64,000 nt of DNA from an uncultured Duncaniella sp. (GCA_910577255.1 CAJTMH010000001.1:682001-746000); one strand, 5' to 3'; shown: positions 32,945 to 42,640, numbered from the stretch's first letter. Notes: a model not told the origin generated them from the sequence alone. Translations and numbers: made by a program.

Positions 32945-35302
32945 ATGCAGAGAACCGCTTCTCACTACATATACACCTTCATCACGCTTTTAGTAATCAT
33001 CCTCCTCACAGGTGGATGCAGTTCGACGCGCCACGTACCTGAAGGTGAATATCTGCTCGATGATGTCACCATCAACATCGAAGGTGACAAAGAGGTGTCA
33101 AGCAAAGAACTCATCAACTATCTGAGACAGACCCCTAACCATGAGGTATTGGGATTTTGGAAACTCCAGCTCGGCACATACAACCTTTCGGGAGACGACA
33201 CGACAAAATGGTATAACAGGTGGGTGAGACGCATGGGCCAGCCTCCGGTGATATATCGCCAGTCACTGACCGATGCCTCGGCACGGCAGCTTCAACTCGC
33301 CCTCATCAACCGTGGCTACCTTGAGACCAAAGTCGATGTCGACACTGTGATGCCTTCCGGTGAGAAAAAGGTCGATGTGACATATTCAGTGATCACCGGC
33401 ACTCCGCACAAGATATCCAAAATAGCCTACGACATTCCCGACACGACTGTTGCCCGCATCATAATGAGGGACTCACTGCTCTTCACTCTCAAACCGGGCG
33501 ATAACTTCAACCGCGACAATCTTGATGCCGAACGAGCACTGATCACGTCCCGTCTCCGCGATGTCGGATTCTACGCTTTCAACAAGGAATACATCACGTT
33601 CTATGCCGACACCGCCGAAAACTCCAAGGAGGTGAATCTCACAATGACCGTGCGTCCTCCGCGGCGAGTGGTTGGTGAGGCCGCCACGGCCGACTCGCTA
33701 TCATCACATAGCCGTTTCTATATCCGCAATGTGTATTTTGTCACTGACTCTCATGGCGGAGTGTCGACCTCCGATCTGCGTTCAGAGGTGCAGGACACGG
33801 TTTACTATAAAGATGTGATAATCCTCTATGGGAAGGACCACTACCTCACCCCATCATCCCTCCAGGAAAAATGCTTCATAACCCCCGGGGAACTTTACCG
33901 CGCCTGGCAGGTGGACCGTACTTACGAATCACTGGCCCGGTTAGGCATATTGAAATCCATCAATATCGAACTCGTACCGGCAGGCAAATTGGGGAGCGAC
34001 CAAATGCTTGATGCCTACATCCTGCTTAGCCGTAACAAGAAGCAGTCGATAACATTCGACGTGGAAGGCACCAACTCTGAGGGTGACCTGGGATTCGGTA
34101 TCGGAGCCACATATCAGCACCGCAATCTCGCACGTGGCTCCCAGCTTCTGACCGCCCGACTACGCATGAATTACGAGAGCCTGTCAGGCACATTCAACGG
34201 ACTGATCAATGACCGCTACACTGAATATGCCGGCGAGGTGGGAATCACATTCCCAAAATTCGAGTTTCCGTTCGCTTCTCAAAAAGTGAAACAGCGACTA
34301 AACGTGTCGACCGAATTCGCCCTCTCATTCAACTATCAGGAACGCCCGGAATATACCCGCATCATAGCCGGTGGCGCATGGAAATACAAATGGGTGAACC
34401 GCGAAAACACCCGCCGTCACAATTTTGACCTCCTTGACATTAATTATGTCTACCTGCCCGAACGCACCCTTGATTTCCTTGACCAGATAGCCCCCGACAA
34501 CCCTCTGCTGCGCTACAGCTATGAGGACCACTTCATCATGAGCATGGGCTACAAGTATTATTACACCAACAAGCGCATCCCATCCACACTGCTGCGGAGA
34601 TACACTTTGCAGCCGGTGGTCTACACCATACGAGCCTCAATCGAGACAGCAGGTAATCTTCTTTATCTCGGCTCCACTATCTCGGGCCAAAAGCGCCATG
34701 ACGGAGTCTACAAGGTATTCGGCATCCAGTATTCACAGTATGCAAAGGGAGAGGTGGATTATGCCATCACACGCAACATAAACCAACGACACTCACTCGC
34801 GTTCCATGTGGGAGGTGGCATCGGGGTACCATATGGTAACTCATCGGTGCTGCCTTTCGAGAAACGCTTTTATGCCGGTGGCGCCAACGGCGTGCGTGGC
34901 TGGGGAGTGAGGACTCTCGGCCCCGGCAGTTACAATTCACGCAATTCGGTATCTGACTTCATAAACCAATGCGGTGACATCCGTCTCGACCTAAGCCTTG
35001 AATACCGCGCAAAACTCTTCTGGGTAATAGAGGGAGGTGCGTTTATCGACGCCGGCAATATATGGACCATTCGCAATTATGAGAATCAGCCAGGCGGCAT
35101 GTTTCACTTCAACACATTCTGGAAACAAATCGCTTGGGCCTATGGAGCAGGTCTGCGATTCGACTTCACATACTTCCTCCTGCGCCTCGACCTCGGCCTA
35201 AAAGCCTACAATCCCGCTCGCGACCAGGAACGATGGCCACTCATACATCCCCGATGGCACCGCGACGCCACATTCCACTTCGCCGTGGGCTATCCCTTCT
35301 GA
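32945..35302 (+). CDS. TamL-type lipoprotein / BamA-TamA family outer membrane protein
   Basis: A 785-residue protein. The signal sequence ends in the lipobox LTGGC, so it is a lipoprotein, unlike BamA. POTRA-like repeats follow (about 35-330), then a C-terminal 16-strand barrel of the bacterial surface antigen family. The barrel has the conserved FYAGGANGVRGWGVRTLGPG loop (the RGW motif) and ends in FHFAVGYPF. In Bacteroidota this architecture is called TamL and works with TamB in outer-membrane lipid and protein handling. No tamB is adjacent. The HAD gene follows after 27 bp. Confidence 0.88.
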   Translation: MQRTASHYIYTFITLLVIILLTGGCSSTRHVPEGEYLLDDVTINIEGDKEVSSKELINYLRQTPNHEVLGFWKLQLGTYNLSGDDTTKWYNRWVRRMGQPPVIYRQSLTDASARQLQLALINRGYLETKVDVDTVMPSGEKKVDVTYSVITGTPHKISKIAYDIPDTTVARIIMRDSLLFTLKPGDNFNRDNLDAERALITSRLRDVGFYAFNKEYITFYADTAENSKEVNLTMTVRPPRRVVGEAATADSLSSHSRFYIRNVYFVTDSHGGVSTSDLRSEVQDTVYYKDVIILYGKDHYLTPSSLQEKCFITPGELYRAWQVDRTYESLARLGILKSINIELVPAGKLGSDQMLDAYILLSRNKKQSITFDVEGTNSEGDLGFGIGATYQHRNLARGSQLLTARLRMNYESLSGTFNGLINDRYTEYAGEVGITFPKFEFPFASQKVKQRLNVSTEFALSFNYQERPEYTRIIAGGAWKYKWVNRENTRRHNFDLLDINYVYLPERTLDFLDQIAPDNPLLRYSYEDHFIMSMGYKYYYTNKRIPSTLLRRYTLQPVVYTIRASIETAGNLLYLGSTISGQKRHDGVYKVFGIQYSQYAKGEVDYAITRNINQRHSLAFHVGGGIGVPYGNSSVLPFEKRFYAGGANGVRGWGVRTLGPGSYNSRNSVSDFINQCGDIRLDLSLEYRAKLFWVIEGGAFIDAGNIWTIRNYENQPGGMFHFNTFWKQIAWAYGAGLRFDFTYFLLRLDLGLKAYNPARDQERWPLIHPRWHRDATFHFAVGYPF

Positions 35303-35329
35303 AATCATTATTCAAAAACAACATCCACG

Positions 35330-36004
35330 ATGAAACAGCTTGTAATATTCGACCTCGACGGCACTCTCCTCAACACGATCGACGACCTGGGCTCTGCAAC
35401 CAACTACGCATTGCGCAGCTTCGGCTATCCGGAACACAGCCTCACGTCCTATCCTATGTTTGTCGGCAACGGTGTAAGCCGCCTCATTGAGCGCGCCCTC
35501 CCTGAGGATGTGCGTTCAGAGGAGAATGTGACACGATTGAGGGAGAAATTCATTGAATATTACGGCCAACACAAGACCGACGCCACCGTCCCCTACCCCG
35601 GCATCCCTGAAATGCTTCTTAACCTGCAGGAGATGGGGATGAAACTCGCGGTTGCCTCCAATAAATACCAGGAAGCCGTGTCGGAATTAATCGCACACTA
35701 TTTCCCCGAAATCCACTGGGCAGCAGTAGAAGGGCAGAAAGACGGATTCCCCACCAAACCCGACCCTTCGATTGTTTTCGACATACTTGGCAAGGTGCCG
35801 ACCCGAAAATCAAAAGTGCTTTATGTCGGTGACTCTGGCGTTGACATGGAGACCGCCCGACGCGCATGTGTGGATTCAGCAGGCGTGACATGGGGATTCA
35901 GACCACTGAAAGAGTTGCGCGACAACCATGCCGACAATATAGTCAATACCCCGGAGGAAATCATCGCCATAGTAAAGCGGCCAGGGCTGGAGCTTGACGC
36001 ATGA
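35330..36004 (+). CDS. HAD phosphatase, phosphoglycolate-phosphatase-like
   Basis: A 224-residue HAD-superfamily hydrolase. Motif I is VIFDLDGTLLNT with Asp8 and Asp10. Motif II is the Ser/Thr in LAVASNKYQ, and motif III/IV is KPDPSIVFD and VLYVGDSGVDMETA. The cap is a four-helix C1 type, as in Gph. 2-phosphoglycolate is a plausible substrate, but pyrophosphatase or sugar-phosphatase activity cannot be excluded. It is cotranscribed with the TamL-like gene. Confidence 0.85.
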   Translation: MKQLVIFDLDGTLLNTIDDLGSATNYALRSFGYPEHSLTSYPMFVGNGVSRLIERALPEDVRSEENVTRLREKFIEYYGQHKTDATVPYPGIPEMLLNLQEMGMKLAVASNKYQEAVSELIAHYFPEIHWAAVEGQKDGFPTKPDPSIVFDILGKVPTRKSKVLYVGDSGVDMETARRACVDSAGVTWGFRPLKELRDNHADNIVNTPEEIIAIVKRPGLELDA

Positions 36005-36067
36005 CACCCTCCACTGACACATCACAACCAGCATCCACTCTACCGACCATCAACATTTCAAGCTAAA

Positions 36068-38161
36068 ATGACCAATCTGCGCTATCACATCCTCACACTG
36101 TCAGCAGTACTCCTCTCAATGGTCCTCTGCTTGCCAGCAAAAGCATCTGACATTGAAGACGAACTTAAGATTCAATTGCAGAAAGCCAAGACTCCTGCCG
36201 ATTCGCTACCGATACTTCTGGACCTATTTGACCTGAAACCCAGAGATCTCACCAATGAATTAGGGCTACAAACCTACGGAACAGCCTTAAGAGCCGGCGA
36301 CGAATCAGCCGCCCTGGAAATGATACGCGACTTAGCGAACCGAAATCTACGCAACGACTCCATGCTCGTCGATCTCTACGAGAAGACAAAAAAGCATCCC
36401 GATTCCAATGCGAAAAAAGAGACACTGGCATTTATAAAAATGCGGCGCAATGTGCACCGCGCAAAATATTCAAAAGACACTAATAACGAGAATCATCTCA
36501 GAGAATTACTCGACTCAGCCACAATGGCTCCTCCCAAGGACCTCTATAACCACATAGTGATGCTCCATGCGGTCTGCACATTAGTGGCACAGGCCTCACC
36601 CGGCGACCTGCTGTGCACCTATCTTGATTCATTGGGTAATTTAGTGTCCCAACTCCCGGCCGATGCCTATTCGTTACGCAACGCTTATGCCATATATGCC
36701 GCTGTGGCTTATTCCGACAACAACCAGCATGAAAAAGCTGTAGCCACCGACAAAAAGACACTCGAAGCGATTAAAAACCTTGAAAAATATTACAAATCAA
36801 AGGGCCGAGAATACAGAAATTACGCTTCTAATTACTACATTATATATAATCGTCTTCTATCCAACTTCGCCATCCTGTCGGAAAAGGAAGTCGAGACTTA
36901 CCATCGGCTGGCCATGGAGTATGCCGAGGCCGACCCCATAGCCAAAGCCACTTTCGCAGAGTTTCCCGGACCGGATATCTACTATGCCCTATACCACAAG
37001 GATTACAACACAGCATTACAACTCCTCAAAAAGAGCATAGACAATGATTACACCCGGCCATACAAACGAGTTCTGCTCAAACACTTAATAACGGCAGCAC
37101 AGCATGTTGGTGACAAGGAGACCCTGATGAACGCTTCGCTTGAATACAACACCATTCTCGAAAACTACATAAAAAAACGCATTGATGAAAAGTATAAAGA
37201 GCTCCAAATAGCCTACGATATATATCATCTGAAGGATAATTATGCCCGACTCGAACTCGAAAAACACAATTCGGAGTCAAAACGGCAAAAGCAGGTGCTC
37301 ATTATTTCCTCCATTTCACTGTGTGTGCTCCTGATTTTAGTACTTATCCTATTCAGACTGTACCGTAAAAACCGGTCGTTGGTCAAGACTCTCAAGATGT
37401 CAAACGACACACTGAAAACCGAGCGCGACAACCTTCGCCAGTCACGCTCCGAACTCCTTCGCACACGCGACCAGGCACAAAAGGCCAACAATCTAAAAGG
37501 AGACTTCATCAAAAACATGAGTTATGAAGTCATGGTACCACTCCAGGCCATCAATGAATATTCAAAACTCCTTGTTGACTGTTCGGATGCGACAAACAAA
37601 CCGTATCTCGAACGGTTTGCCAATCTCATTGACCTCAACAGTGAACTTTTGAGCACTATCGTCAACGACGTGTTGCGACTGTCGGAAATCGAAGGATCAT
37701 CAATGCCCATACACAATCATGTGATTAAACGCCGCACACTCTGCCGCGCGGCAATAGACAGTGTGCGCCACAGACTCAAACCGGGAGTGACACTGATATT
37801 GGACCCCGAGGCTCCTGACATCGATGCATTCTCCGACCCACAGCGCATCCAACAGATCCTACTTAATATGCTTGTGAACGCTGCCAAATTCACTGATAAG
37901 GGATCAATAACGCTGTCATACCGCGTAGATGAACGCGCGAACAAGATCATATTCACCGTCACCGACACCGGTATCGGCATAAATCCTGAAAATAAGGAAA
38001 AAATATTTGACCGTTTTGTCAAACTCGACAAGAGCACACAGGGAGCCGGATTGGGCCTTACGATTTCCCGTCTGATAGCCCGCCTCCTTGGGGGCGACCT
38101 TGTGTTGGACACCAAGTACACCCAGGGAGCGCGATTTGTATTCACACTCCCCAGGAAGTGA
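36068..38161 (+). CDS. sensor histidine kinase-like protein lacking the H-box histidine
   Basis: A 697-residue protein: signal sequence (1-26), a periplasmic helical repeat domain (about 30-405), one transmembrane helix (about 412-432), coiled coil, HisKA and HATPase domains. The phosphoacceptor motif normally MSHEIRTP reads MSYEVMVP, so Tyr486 (TAT codon at 37523) replaces His. The ATP site looks intact: NMLVNAAKFTDKG (N box), DTGIGINPENKEKIFDRF (G1/F) and GAGLGLTISRLIA (G2). It may bind ATP without autophosphorylating, act on a partner kinase, or be a dying gene. No response regulator is adjacent. Confidence 0.85.
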   Translation: MTNLRYHILTLSAVLLSMVLCLPAKASDIEDELKIQLQKAKTPADSLPILLDLFDLKPRDLTNELGLQTYGTALRAGDESAALEMIRDLANRNLRNDSMLVDLYEKTKKHPDSNAKKETLAFIKMRRNVHRAKYSKDTNNENHLRELLDSATMAPPKDLYNHIVMLHAVCTLVAQASPGDLLCTYLDSLGNLVSQLPADAYSLRNAYAIYAAVAYSDNNQHEKAVATDKKTLEAIKNLEKYYKSKGREYRNYASNYYIIYNRLLSNFAILSEKEVETYHRLAMEYAEADPIAKATFAEFPGPDIYYALYHKDYNTALQLLKKSIDNDYTRPYKRVLLKHLITAAQHVGDKETLMNASLEYNTILENYIKKRIDEKYKELQIAYDIYHLKDNYARLELEKHNSESKRQKQVLIISSISLCVLLILVLILFRLYRKNRSLVKTLKMSNDTLKTERDNLRQSRSELLRTRDQAQKANNLKGDFIKNMSYEVMVPLQAINEYSKLLVDCSDATNKPYLERFANLIDLNSELLSTIVNDVLRLSEIEGSSMPIHNHVIKRRTLCRAAIDSVRHRLKPGVTLILDPEAPDIDAFSDPQRIQQILLNMLVNAAKFTDKGSITLSYRVDERANKIIFTVTDTGIGINPENKEKIFDRFVKLDKSTQGAGLGLTISRLIARLLGGDLVLDTKYTQGARFVFTLPRK

Positions 38162-38198
38162 CCTTTGCCTTTTTTAACCTCATTTTGCAAGAGGCGGA

Positions 38199-38228
38199 TT
38201 GTCGGTTGAGTATTTTTTTGTAACTTTG
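38199..38228 (+). promoter_or_regulatory. promoter immediately upstream of nrnA-like gene
   Basis: TTG at 38199-38201, a 19 bp spacer and TAACTTTG at 38221-38228. The annotated ATG at 38237 is 9 bp past the -7 box, implying a leaderless or nearly leaderless mRNA. Confidence 0.6.
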
Positions 38229-38236
38229 TCGCCATT

Positions 38237-39286
38237 ATGGCAATAGAAAAGAAACAGAGTCGATTCCTTACAGAGCTTGATCCAATGCAGATTGACAGGG
38301 TCAAGCAATTGGTATTGGCCTCCAACAATATAGTCATAACATGCCATGTGAGCCCTGACGGCGATGCGTTAGGCTCCTCGTCGGCGCTATGCGCCGTGCT
38401 GAAAAGCATGGGTAAAAACGCATGTGTGGTGACAGCAGATTGCCCTCCCAAGGGACTCATGTTTCTTCCGGGCGTACGTGACATAGTGGCAGCTACACGC
38501 CAGGCCGACCGCGCGCATGAGCTTTTCTCCGCAGCCGACCTGATATTCTGCCTGGACTTCAATGACGCCAAACGCATTGATCGTCTGAGCGAAGTCCTGT
38601 TGGCCTCCAAGGCCCACAGGGTTGTCATAGACCACCATCTGGACCCATGTATAGAAGCCGATGTGATAATATCCCGGCCCGAAGTTTCTTCGACATCGGC
38701 ATTACTATACCTGTTCCTTTGGCAAGCCCGCTGGACCCGCTTCCTGCACCGTGGAGCGGCAGCATGTATCTACACAGGCATGATGACCGACACAGGCAAT
38801 TTCTCGTATAATTCTAACGACCCGGACCTGTATCTCATCATCCATGACCTGCTGCTAAAGGGAATAGACAAGGATAATCTATACAAACTGGTGATGAACA
38901 CCTCGGGAGAGTCGCGCGTCCGAATCATGGGCTACGGCCAGTACCGCATGCAGATACTTCATCCTCATCACGCAGCCATCATAATGCTCAACGAGGATGA
39001 GCTCAAAGAGTTTGATTATGCCAAAGGGGACACAGAGGGACTTGTTAATGTTCCCCTCTCTATTCCTGAAGTCACATACTCAATCTTCATCCGTGAAGAT
39101 GCTCCCGACTACGTGAAAATCTCCATGCGCAGCAAAGGAGACTTCTCGGTGAGCCGAATCTGCGAAGAGCACTTCAACGGAGGTGGACACACCAATGCTG
39201 CAGGAGGCGAATTCAAAGGCCCGTTGAAGGAGGCCCTCCAACTACTTCTTGAAATTATACCAACTTACGATAAATATCTTGTATGA
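38237..39286 (+). CDS. DHH/DHHA1 phosphoesterase, NrnA-like (nanoRNase / pAp phosphatase)
   Basis: A 349-residue cytosolic enzyme of the DHH family. The motifs are HVSPDGDALGSS (motif I), CLDFND (motif II), VVIDHHLDP (the DHH motif) and the C-terminal substrate motif FNGGGHTNAAGGEF of the DHHA1 domain. NrnA-type enzymes degrade 2-5 nt RNA and dephosphorylate pAp. The start is taken at 38237; Met17 at 38285 is an alternative, given the promoter only 9 bp upstream. Its end overlaps the DUF4827 lipoprotein start by four bases. Confidence 0.92.
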   Translation: MAIEKKQSRFLTELDPMQIDRVKQLVLASNNIVITCHVSPDGDALGSSSALCAVLKSMGKNACVVTADCPPKGLMFLPGVRDIVAATRQADRAHELFSAADLIFCLDFNDAKRIDRLSEVLLASKAHRVVIDHHLDPCIEADVIISRPEVSSTSALLYLFLWQARWTRFLHRGAAACIYTGMMTDTGNFSYNSNDPDLYLIIHDLLLKGIDKDNLYKLVMNTSGESRVRIMGYGQYRMQILHPHHAAIIMLNEDELKEFDYAKGDTEGLVNVPLSIPEVTYSIFIREDAPDYVKISMRSKGDFSVSRICEEHFNGGGHTNAAGGEFKGPLKEALQLLLEIIPTYDKYLV

Positions 39287-39849
39287 ACCGATTAGTATTC
39301 CCTATATTGGCGATATTTGCACTCGCGATCTCATCTTGCAGTGACTCAAAAAGCTATGCCGAACTCCTCAGGGATGAGAACCAGGCAGTGAACCTCTTTC
39401 TATCACAGCACCGTGTAATAGATGAGATACCGGCCGACACAGTGTTTGAGACAGGCCCTAATGCCCCTTACTATCGCATAGACGATGAAGGCAACGTATA
39501 CATGCAGGTGCTTGAGAAAGGCACCGATGAGAAGCCTGCAAAGGGTGACCGTGTGTATTTCCGCTATATGCGCTACAACCTTTTCTATTATGAGGTAGGG
39601 AAAGACAACACTGATCTCGGGGCAGGCAACATGAATGACATGAGCTCAACCCCTACGTTTTTCATTTATGACGATTTCAGCATCGAGGATTCTTATCAAT
39701 ATGGCACAGGCATACAGATGCCACTCGAATTCCTCGGATATAATTCCAAGGTGAGTCTCGTTATAAAATCACAGGATGGACCGGCCGGCGACATGACATA
39801 CGTCATCCCCTATCTTTACGACATCACTTATTCAAAGCCTCAGATATAA
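39283..39849 (+). CDS. DUF4827 lipoprotein
   Basis: A 188-residue exported lipoprotein with the lipobox ISSC at residues 16-19. The mature part (YAELLRDENQAVNLFLSQHR, then YYRIDDEGNVYMQVLEKG) and the ending MTYVIPYLYDITYSKP agree with the DUF4827 family, which is distantly FKBP-like. The start overlaps the nrnA-like stop (ATGA). glmM follows 31 bp later. Function unknown; probably anchored in the outer or inner membrane facing the periplasm. Confidence 0.8.
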   Translation: MNRLVFPILAIFALAISSCSDSKSYAELLRDENQAVNLFLSQHRVIDEIPADTVFETGPNAPYYRIDDEGNVYMQVLEKGTDEKPAKGDRVYFRYMRYNLFYYEVGKDNTDLGAGNMNDMSSTPTFFIYDDFSIEDSYQYGTGIQMPLEFLGYNSKVSLVIKSQDGPAGDMTYVIPYLYDITYSKPQI

Positions 39850-39880
39850 ATAAGAATCATATCACAACAACTGTTTATCT

Positions 39881-41266
39881 ATGTCACTTATCAAGTCTAT
39901 TTCCGGTATTCGCGGCACCATAGGCGGTGTCCCGGGCGATGGTCTCTCCCCTCTTGACATTGTAAAATTCACAGCGGCATACGCCACGTTCATCTCAAAA
40001 ACCACGACTCGTACGTCAAAGACTATTGTCGTTGGTCGCGATGCCCGCCTCAGCGGTAAAATGGTCAACGACATCGTTGTCGGCACCCTCACCGCAATGG
40101 GCTTTGATGTTGTGAATATCGGCCTGGCCTCCACTCCCACAACAGAAATAGCTGTTGTAGAAGAAAAAGCATGCGGAGGTATCATCCTCACCGCAAGCCA
40201 TAACCCCAAACAATGGAACGCGCTCAAGCTCCTGAACCAGGACGGAGAATTCCTGAATGACGCACAGGGCAAAGAAGTGCTCCGTATAGCTGAAGCAGAG
40301 GAATATGAATTTGCCCAGGTAGACGAACTCGGGCACGAATATACCAACACGACTTACAACCGACGCCATATCGACCAGGTGCTCGCACTTGACCTTGTGG
40401 ATGTCGAAGCCATCAAAAAGGCCGACTTCACAGTGGCAGTAGATGCCGTAAACTCAGTAGGAGGTATCGTGATTCCGCAACTTCTGCGAGCTCTTGGCGT
40501 CAAGAACGTCATTGAACTCAACTGCGAGGCCACCGGCAAATTCGCTCATACCCCCGAACCAATCCCCCAGAATCTCACCCAGATTTCCGACCTCATGGCC
40601 GACGGCAAAGCCGATGTCGGCTTCGTGGTGGACCCTGATGTCGACCGTCTGGCAATAGTGATGGAGAATGGTGAAATGTTTGTCGAGGAGTACACCCTGG
40701 TATCCATAGCTGACTATGTGCTTGACCACACCCCCGGCTCCACTGTGTCCAACCTCAGCTCTTCGCGCGCTCTGCGTGATGTGACCCGCAAACACGGCTG
40801 CGAATATACCGCTGCTGCTGTAGGCGAGGTGAATGTAACGACAAAGATGAAGGAAACAGGCGCGGTAATCGGAGGCGAAGGCAATGGCGGTGTAATCTAC
40901 CCCGCAGCCCACTATGGACGTGACGCATTGGTAGGTGTAGCCCTATTCCTTACCTTGCTTGCCAAGAGCGGCAAAAAGGTCAGCGAATTGAAAAAGACCT
41001 ATCCTGCTTACCAGATAGCGAAGAACAAGATGGAACTTACCCCTGAAATCAACGTTGATGCCATCCTTTCGGCTGTCAAGGAGCGGTTTGCCGGCGAGCA
41101 AATCACCGACATTGACGGCGTGAAAATCGATTTCGAGGACTCATGGGTTCATCTGCGCAAATCAAACACTGAGCCTATCATCCGCATATACAGCGAGGCT
41201 GAAACAATGGAAAAGGCTGATGCGCTCGCTCAACGCATCAAAGATGTCATCGCCGAGATGATCTAA
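39881..41266 (+). CDS. glmM: phosphoglucosamine mutase (phosphohexomutase family)
   Basis: A 461-residue alpha-D-phosphohexomutase that interconverts glucosamine-6-P and glucosamine-1-P for UDP-GlcNAc synthesis. The phosphoserine loop is TASHNP with Ser106, the metal-binding loop is DPDVDRL, the sugar loop is GGEGNGG, and the C-terminal phosphate site is RKSNTEPIIRIYSE. In Bacteroidota this family member is generally called GlmM; phosphomannomutase is the main alternative. A strong bidirectional terminator follows. Confidence 0.88.
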   Translation: MSLIKSISGIRGTIGGVPGDGLSPLDIVKFTAAYATFISKTTTRTSKTIVVGRDARLSGKMVNDIVVGTLTAMGFDVVNIGLASTPTTEIAVVEEKACGGIILTASHNPKQWNALKLLNQDGEFLNDAQGKEVLRIAEAEEYEFAQVDELGHEYTNTTYNRRHIDQVLALDLVDVEAIKKADFTVAVDAVNSVGGIVIPQLLRALGVKNVIELNCEATGKFAHTPEPIPQNLTQISDLMADGKADVGFVVDPDVDRLAIVMENGEMFVEEYTLVSIADYVLDHTPGSTVSNLSSSRALRDVTRKHGCEYTAAAVGEVNVTTKMKETGAVIGGEGNGGVIYPAAHYGRDALVGVALFLTLLAKSGKKVSELKKTYPAYQIAKNKMELTPEINVDAILSAVKERFAGEQITDIDGVKIDFEDSWVHLRKSNTEPIIRIYSEAETMEKADALAQRIKDVIAEMI

Positions 41267-41293
41267 TGCGACAACGACACTAATTTTACCAAT

Positions 41294-41338
41294 AAAAACG
41301 CCTGGAGAAACCCACAAAGGTTCCCTCCAGGCGTTTTT
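41294..41338. terminator. bidirectional terminator after glmM
   Basis: A perfect 14 bp stem (41294-41307 with 41325-41338) with A-run and T-run flanks and a loop that can pair further. It serves glmM on the plus strand and the gene ending at 41355 on the minus strand. Confidence 0.93.
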
Positions 41339-41354
41339 ATAATTTAAAGCAACG

Positions 41355-41963
41355 TCATTCGTCTTTACGGTAGACACACAGATCGGTCACAACCGCTTCG
41401 TCCAGGACATCATCGACAGTCAAATCAATAAATTCACCTTCAGCCACGCCCTGGGCTTTCTCCATCCCTTCATCAGTAAGGATATCGCTTCCGTCGCCCA
41501 ACCACCAGCCATAGGCACAAATATTACCAAGAGCAATGCTGACCTCATACTCAAAGTCCATCCCCTCGCCCACACTTGCCGAGACTCCGTCAAGCTCCAT
41601 GAAATCGCACATCGACATGCCGGGCTTAGCCCCATTGACCATTGATATACGAGGAGAATAGATGTGCAACATGCCAATCACCGGTTCATATTCAGAAAGG
41701 TAGAAGCCTGCGACTTTCTCGTTGTCCATGTATAGAGTATAGTCGGTTATCATCGCACCGCTCGCCTCATCCTCATACTTCTGGATTTCGACACGGTTGT
41801 AGAGCCCCTCATCGCTCTTTGACATATCGGTGAAAGGCTGCTTCATTTTGAGACTTCCGACACCCTCCTCTGTCAGCGTGAATGAAGGATTGGCCGCATT
41901 GGCCATATCGCACCCCAAGGACACAGTGGTCGCAAGAAGGGTGGCTAAAACAATCTTAGTCAT
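41355..41963 (-). CDS. exported protein of unknown function
   Basis: A 202-residue protein with a signal peptide (1-23, ending MANAA). The mature part opens with FTLTEEGVGSLKM, has the repeated acidic pattern of an all-beta domain, and a C-terminal WWLGDGSDILTDEG segment. No family is recognised with confidence. There is no lipobox at the cleavage site (an earlier Cys lies inside the hydrophobic core). It is probably periplasmic and follows the L,D-transpeptidase gene on the same strand at 39 bp. Confidence 0.65.
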   Translation of the reverse strand: MTKIVLATLLATTVSLGCDMANAANPSFTLTEEGVGSLKMKQPFTDMSKSDEGLYNRVEIQKYEDEASGAMITDYTLYMDNEKVAGFYLSEYEPVIGMLHIYSPRISMVNGAKPGMSMCDFMELDGVSASVGEGMDFEYEVSIALGNICAYGWWLGDGSDILTDEGMEKAQGVAEGEFIDLTVDDVLDEAVVTDLCVYRKDE

Positions 41964-42002
41964 AATTTACAAGTCAATCTATATTTACACTCTATCTCAT
42001 TA

Positions 42003-42614
42003 TCATTCGGCAGGAACAGGGTCAGGAAGGACGATAACCCTTGAATCCTTGTCGACCATGCTTTTAACACGCACTATATCCTCATTGTGCATACGCATGC
42101 ATCCATGACTTCGCCGGCCGGGAACTGAATAGGGGGAATTAGTGCCATGGATACCAATCCCATAGAACGGAGGGGTCCAAAGCGCGATGAAAAACGGGCC
42201 ATAACACTTGTCATCAGTGTCCTGATAAGTCCAGTCGGTGGAATTATACACACCATATATTTTAAACGTCCCTTCGGGTGTCCGCCAATCATCTTTACCT
42301 GTCTTCTGTCCACGCTCCTTGGATGCACAGACCCGGTAGCGGCTCAGCGTGTCGCCAAACACATTTATTATATAAAGCCGGGTGTGCGGTTTGTCAACCA
42401 CAATGTTTTTGGGAAGCCTCATACGCCCCGGAGCAGAGGAGTAATTACAAGTAAGGTCATCCAGCCCTTCAGGCTCAGGCAATGAAGGGTGGAGCGTCTT
42501 CCGGTAGGCTCGCAACAAATCCTCGACCTGCGGTGAGAACTCCATATCCGCGGTCTGGGCCCCTGCCGACAATGAAAAGCAGGCTATCAGAAAGGCAAAT
42601 AAAAATTTCATCAT
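42003..42614 (-). CDS. L,D-transpeptidase (YkuD family), exported
   Basis: A 203-residue periplasmic enzyme with signal sequence (1-20). The YkuD catalytic signature is complete: IHGTNSPYS holds the His and SHGCMRM the nucleophile Cys. Earlier, NIVVDKPHTRLYIINVFGD fits the family start. It would form 3-3 peptidoglycan crosslinks or act on peptidoglycan-linked stems. The ATG-ATG start lies directly next to a TAACTTTG box at 42623, suggesting a leaderless message. Confidence 0.88.
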   Translation of the reverse strand: MMKFLFAFLIACFSLSAGAQTADMEFSPQVEDLLRAYRKTLHPSLPEPEGLDDLTCNYSSAPGRMRLPKNIVVDKPHTRLYIINVFGDTLSRYRVCASKERGQKTGKDDWRTPEGTFKIYGVYNSTDWTYQDTDDKCYGPFFIALWTPPFYGIGIHGTNSPYSVPGRRSHGCMRMHNEDIVRVKSMVDKDSRVIVLPDPVPAE

Positions 42615-42615
42615 A

Positions 42616-42623
42616 CAAAGTTA
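42616..42623 (-). promoter_or_regulatory. -7 box abutting the L,D-transpeptidase start
   Basis: TAACTTTG at 42623-42616 on the minus strand, two bases before the ATG at 42614. No good -33 element is seen. If used, the mRNA begins at or inside the start codon. Confidence 0.45.
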
Positions 42624-42640
42624 ACAATTTGCCATAAGAA

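Noticed and set aside
37717..38628. 303-codon minus-strand ORF across the sensor kinase end and nrnA start
   Set aside because: It covers two well-supported plus-strand genes and a promoter, has no recognisable domain, and is rich in Arg and Ser as an antisense frame would be.
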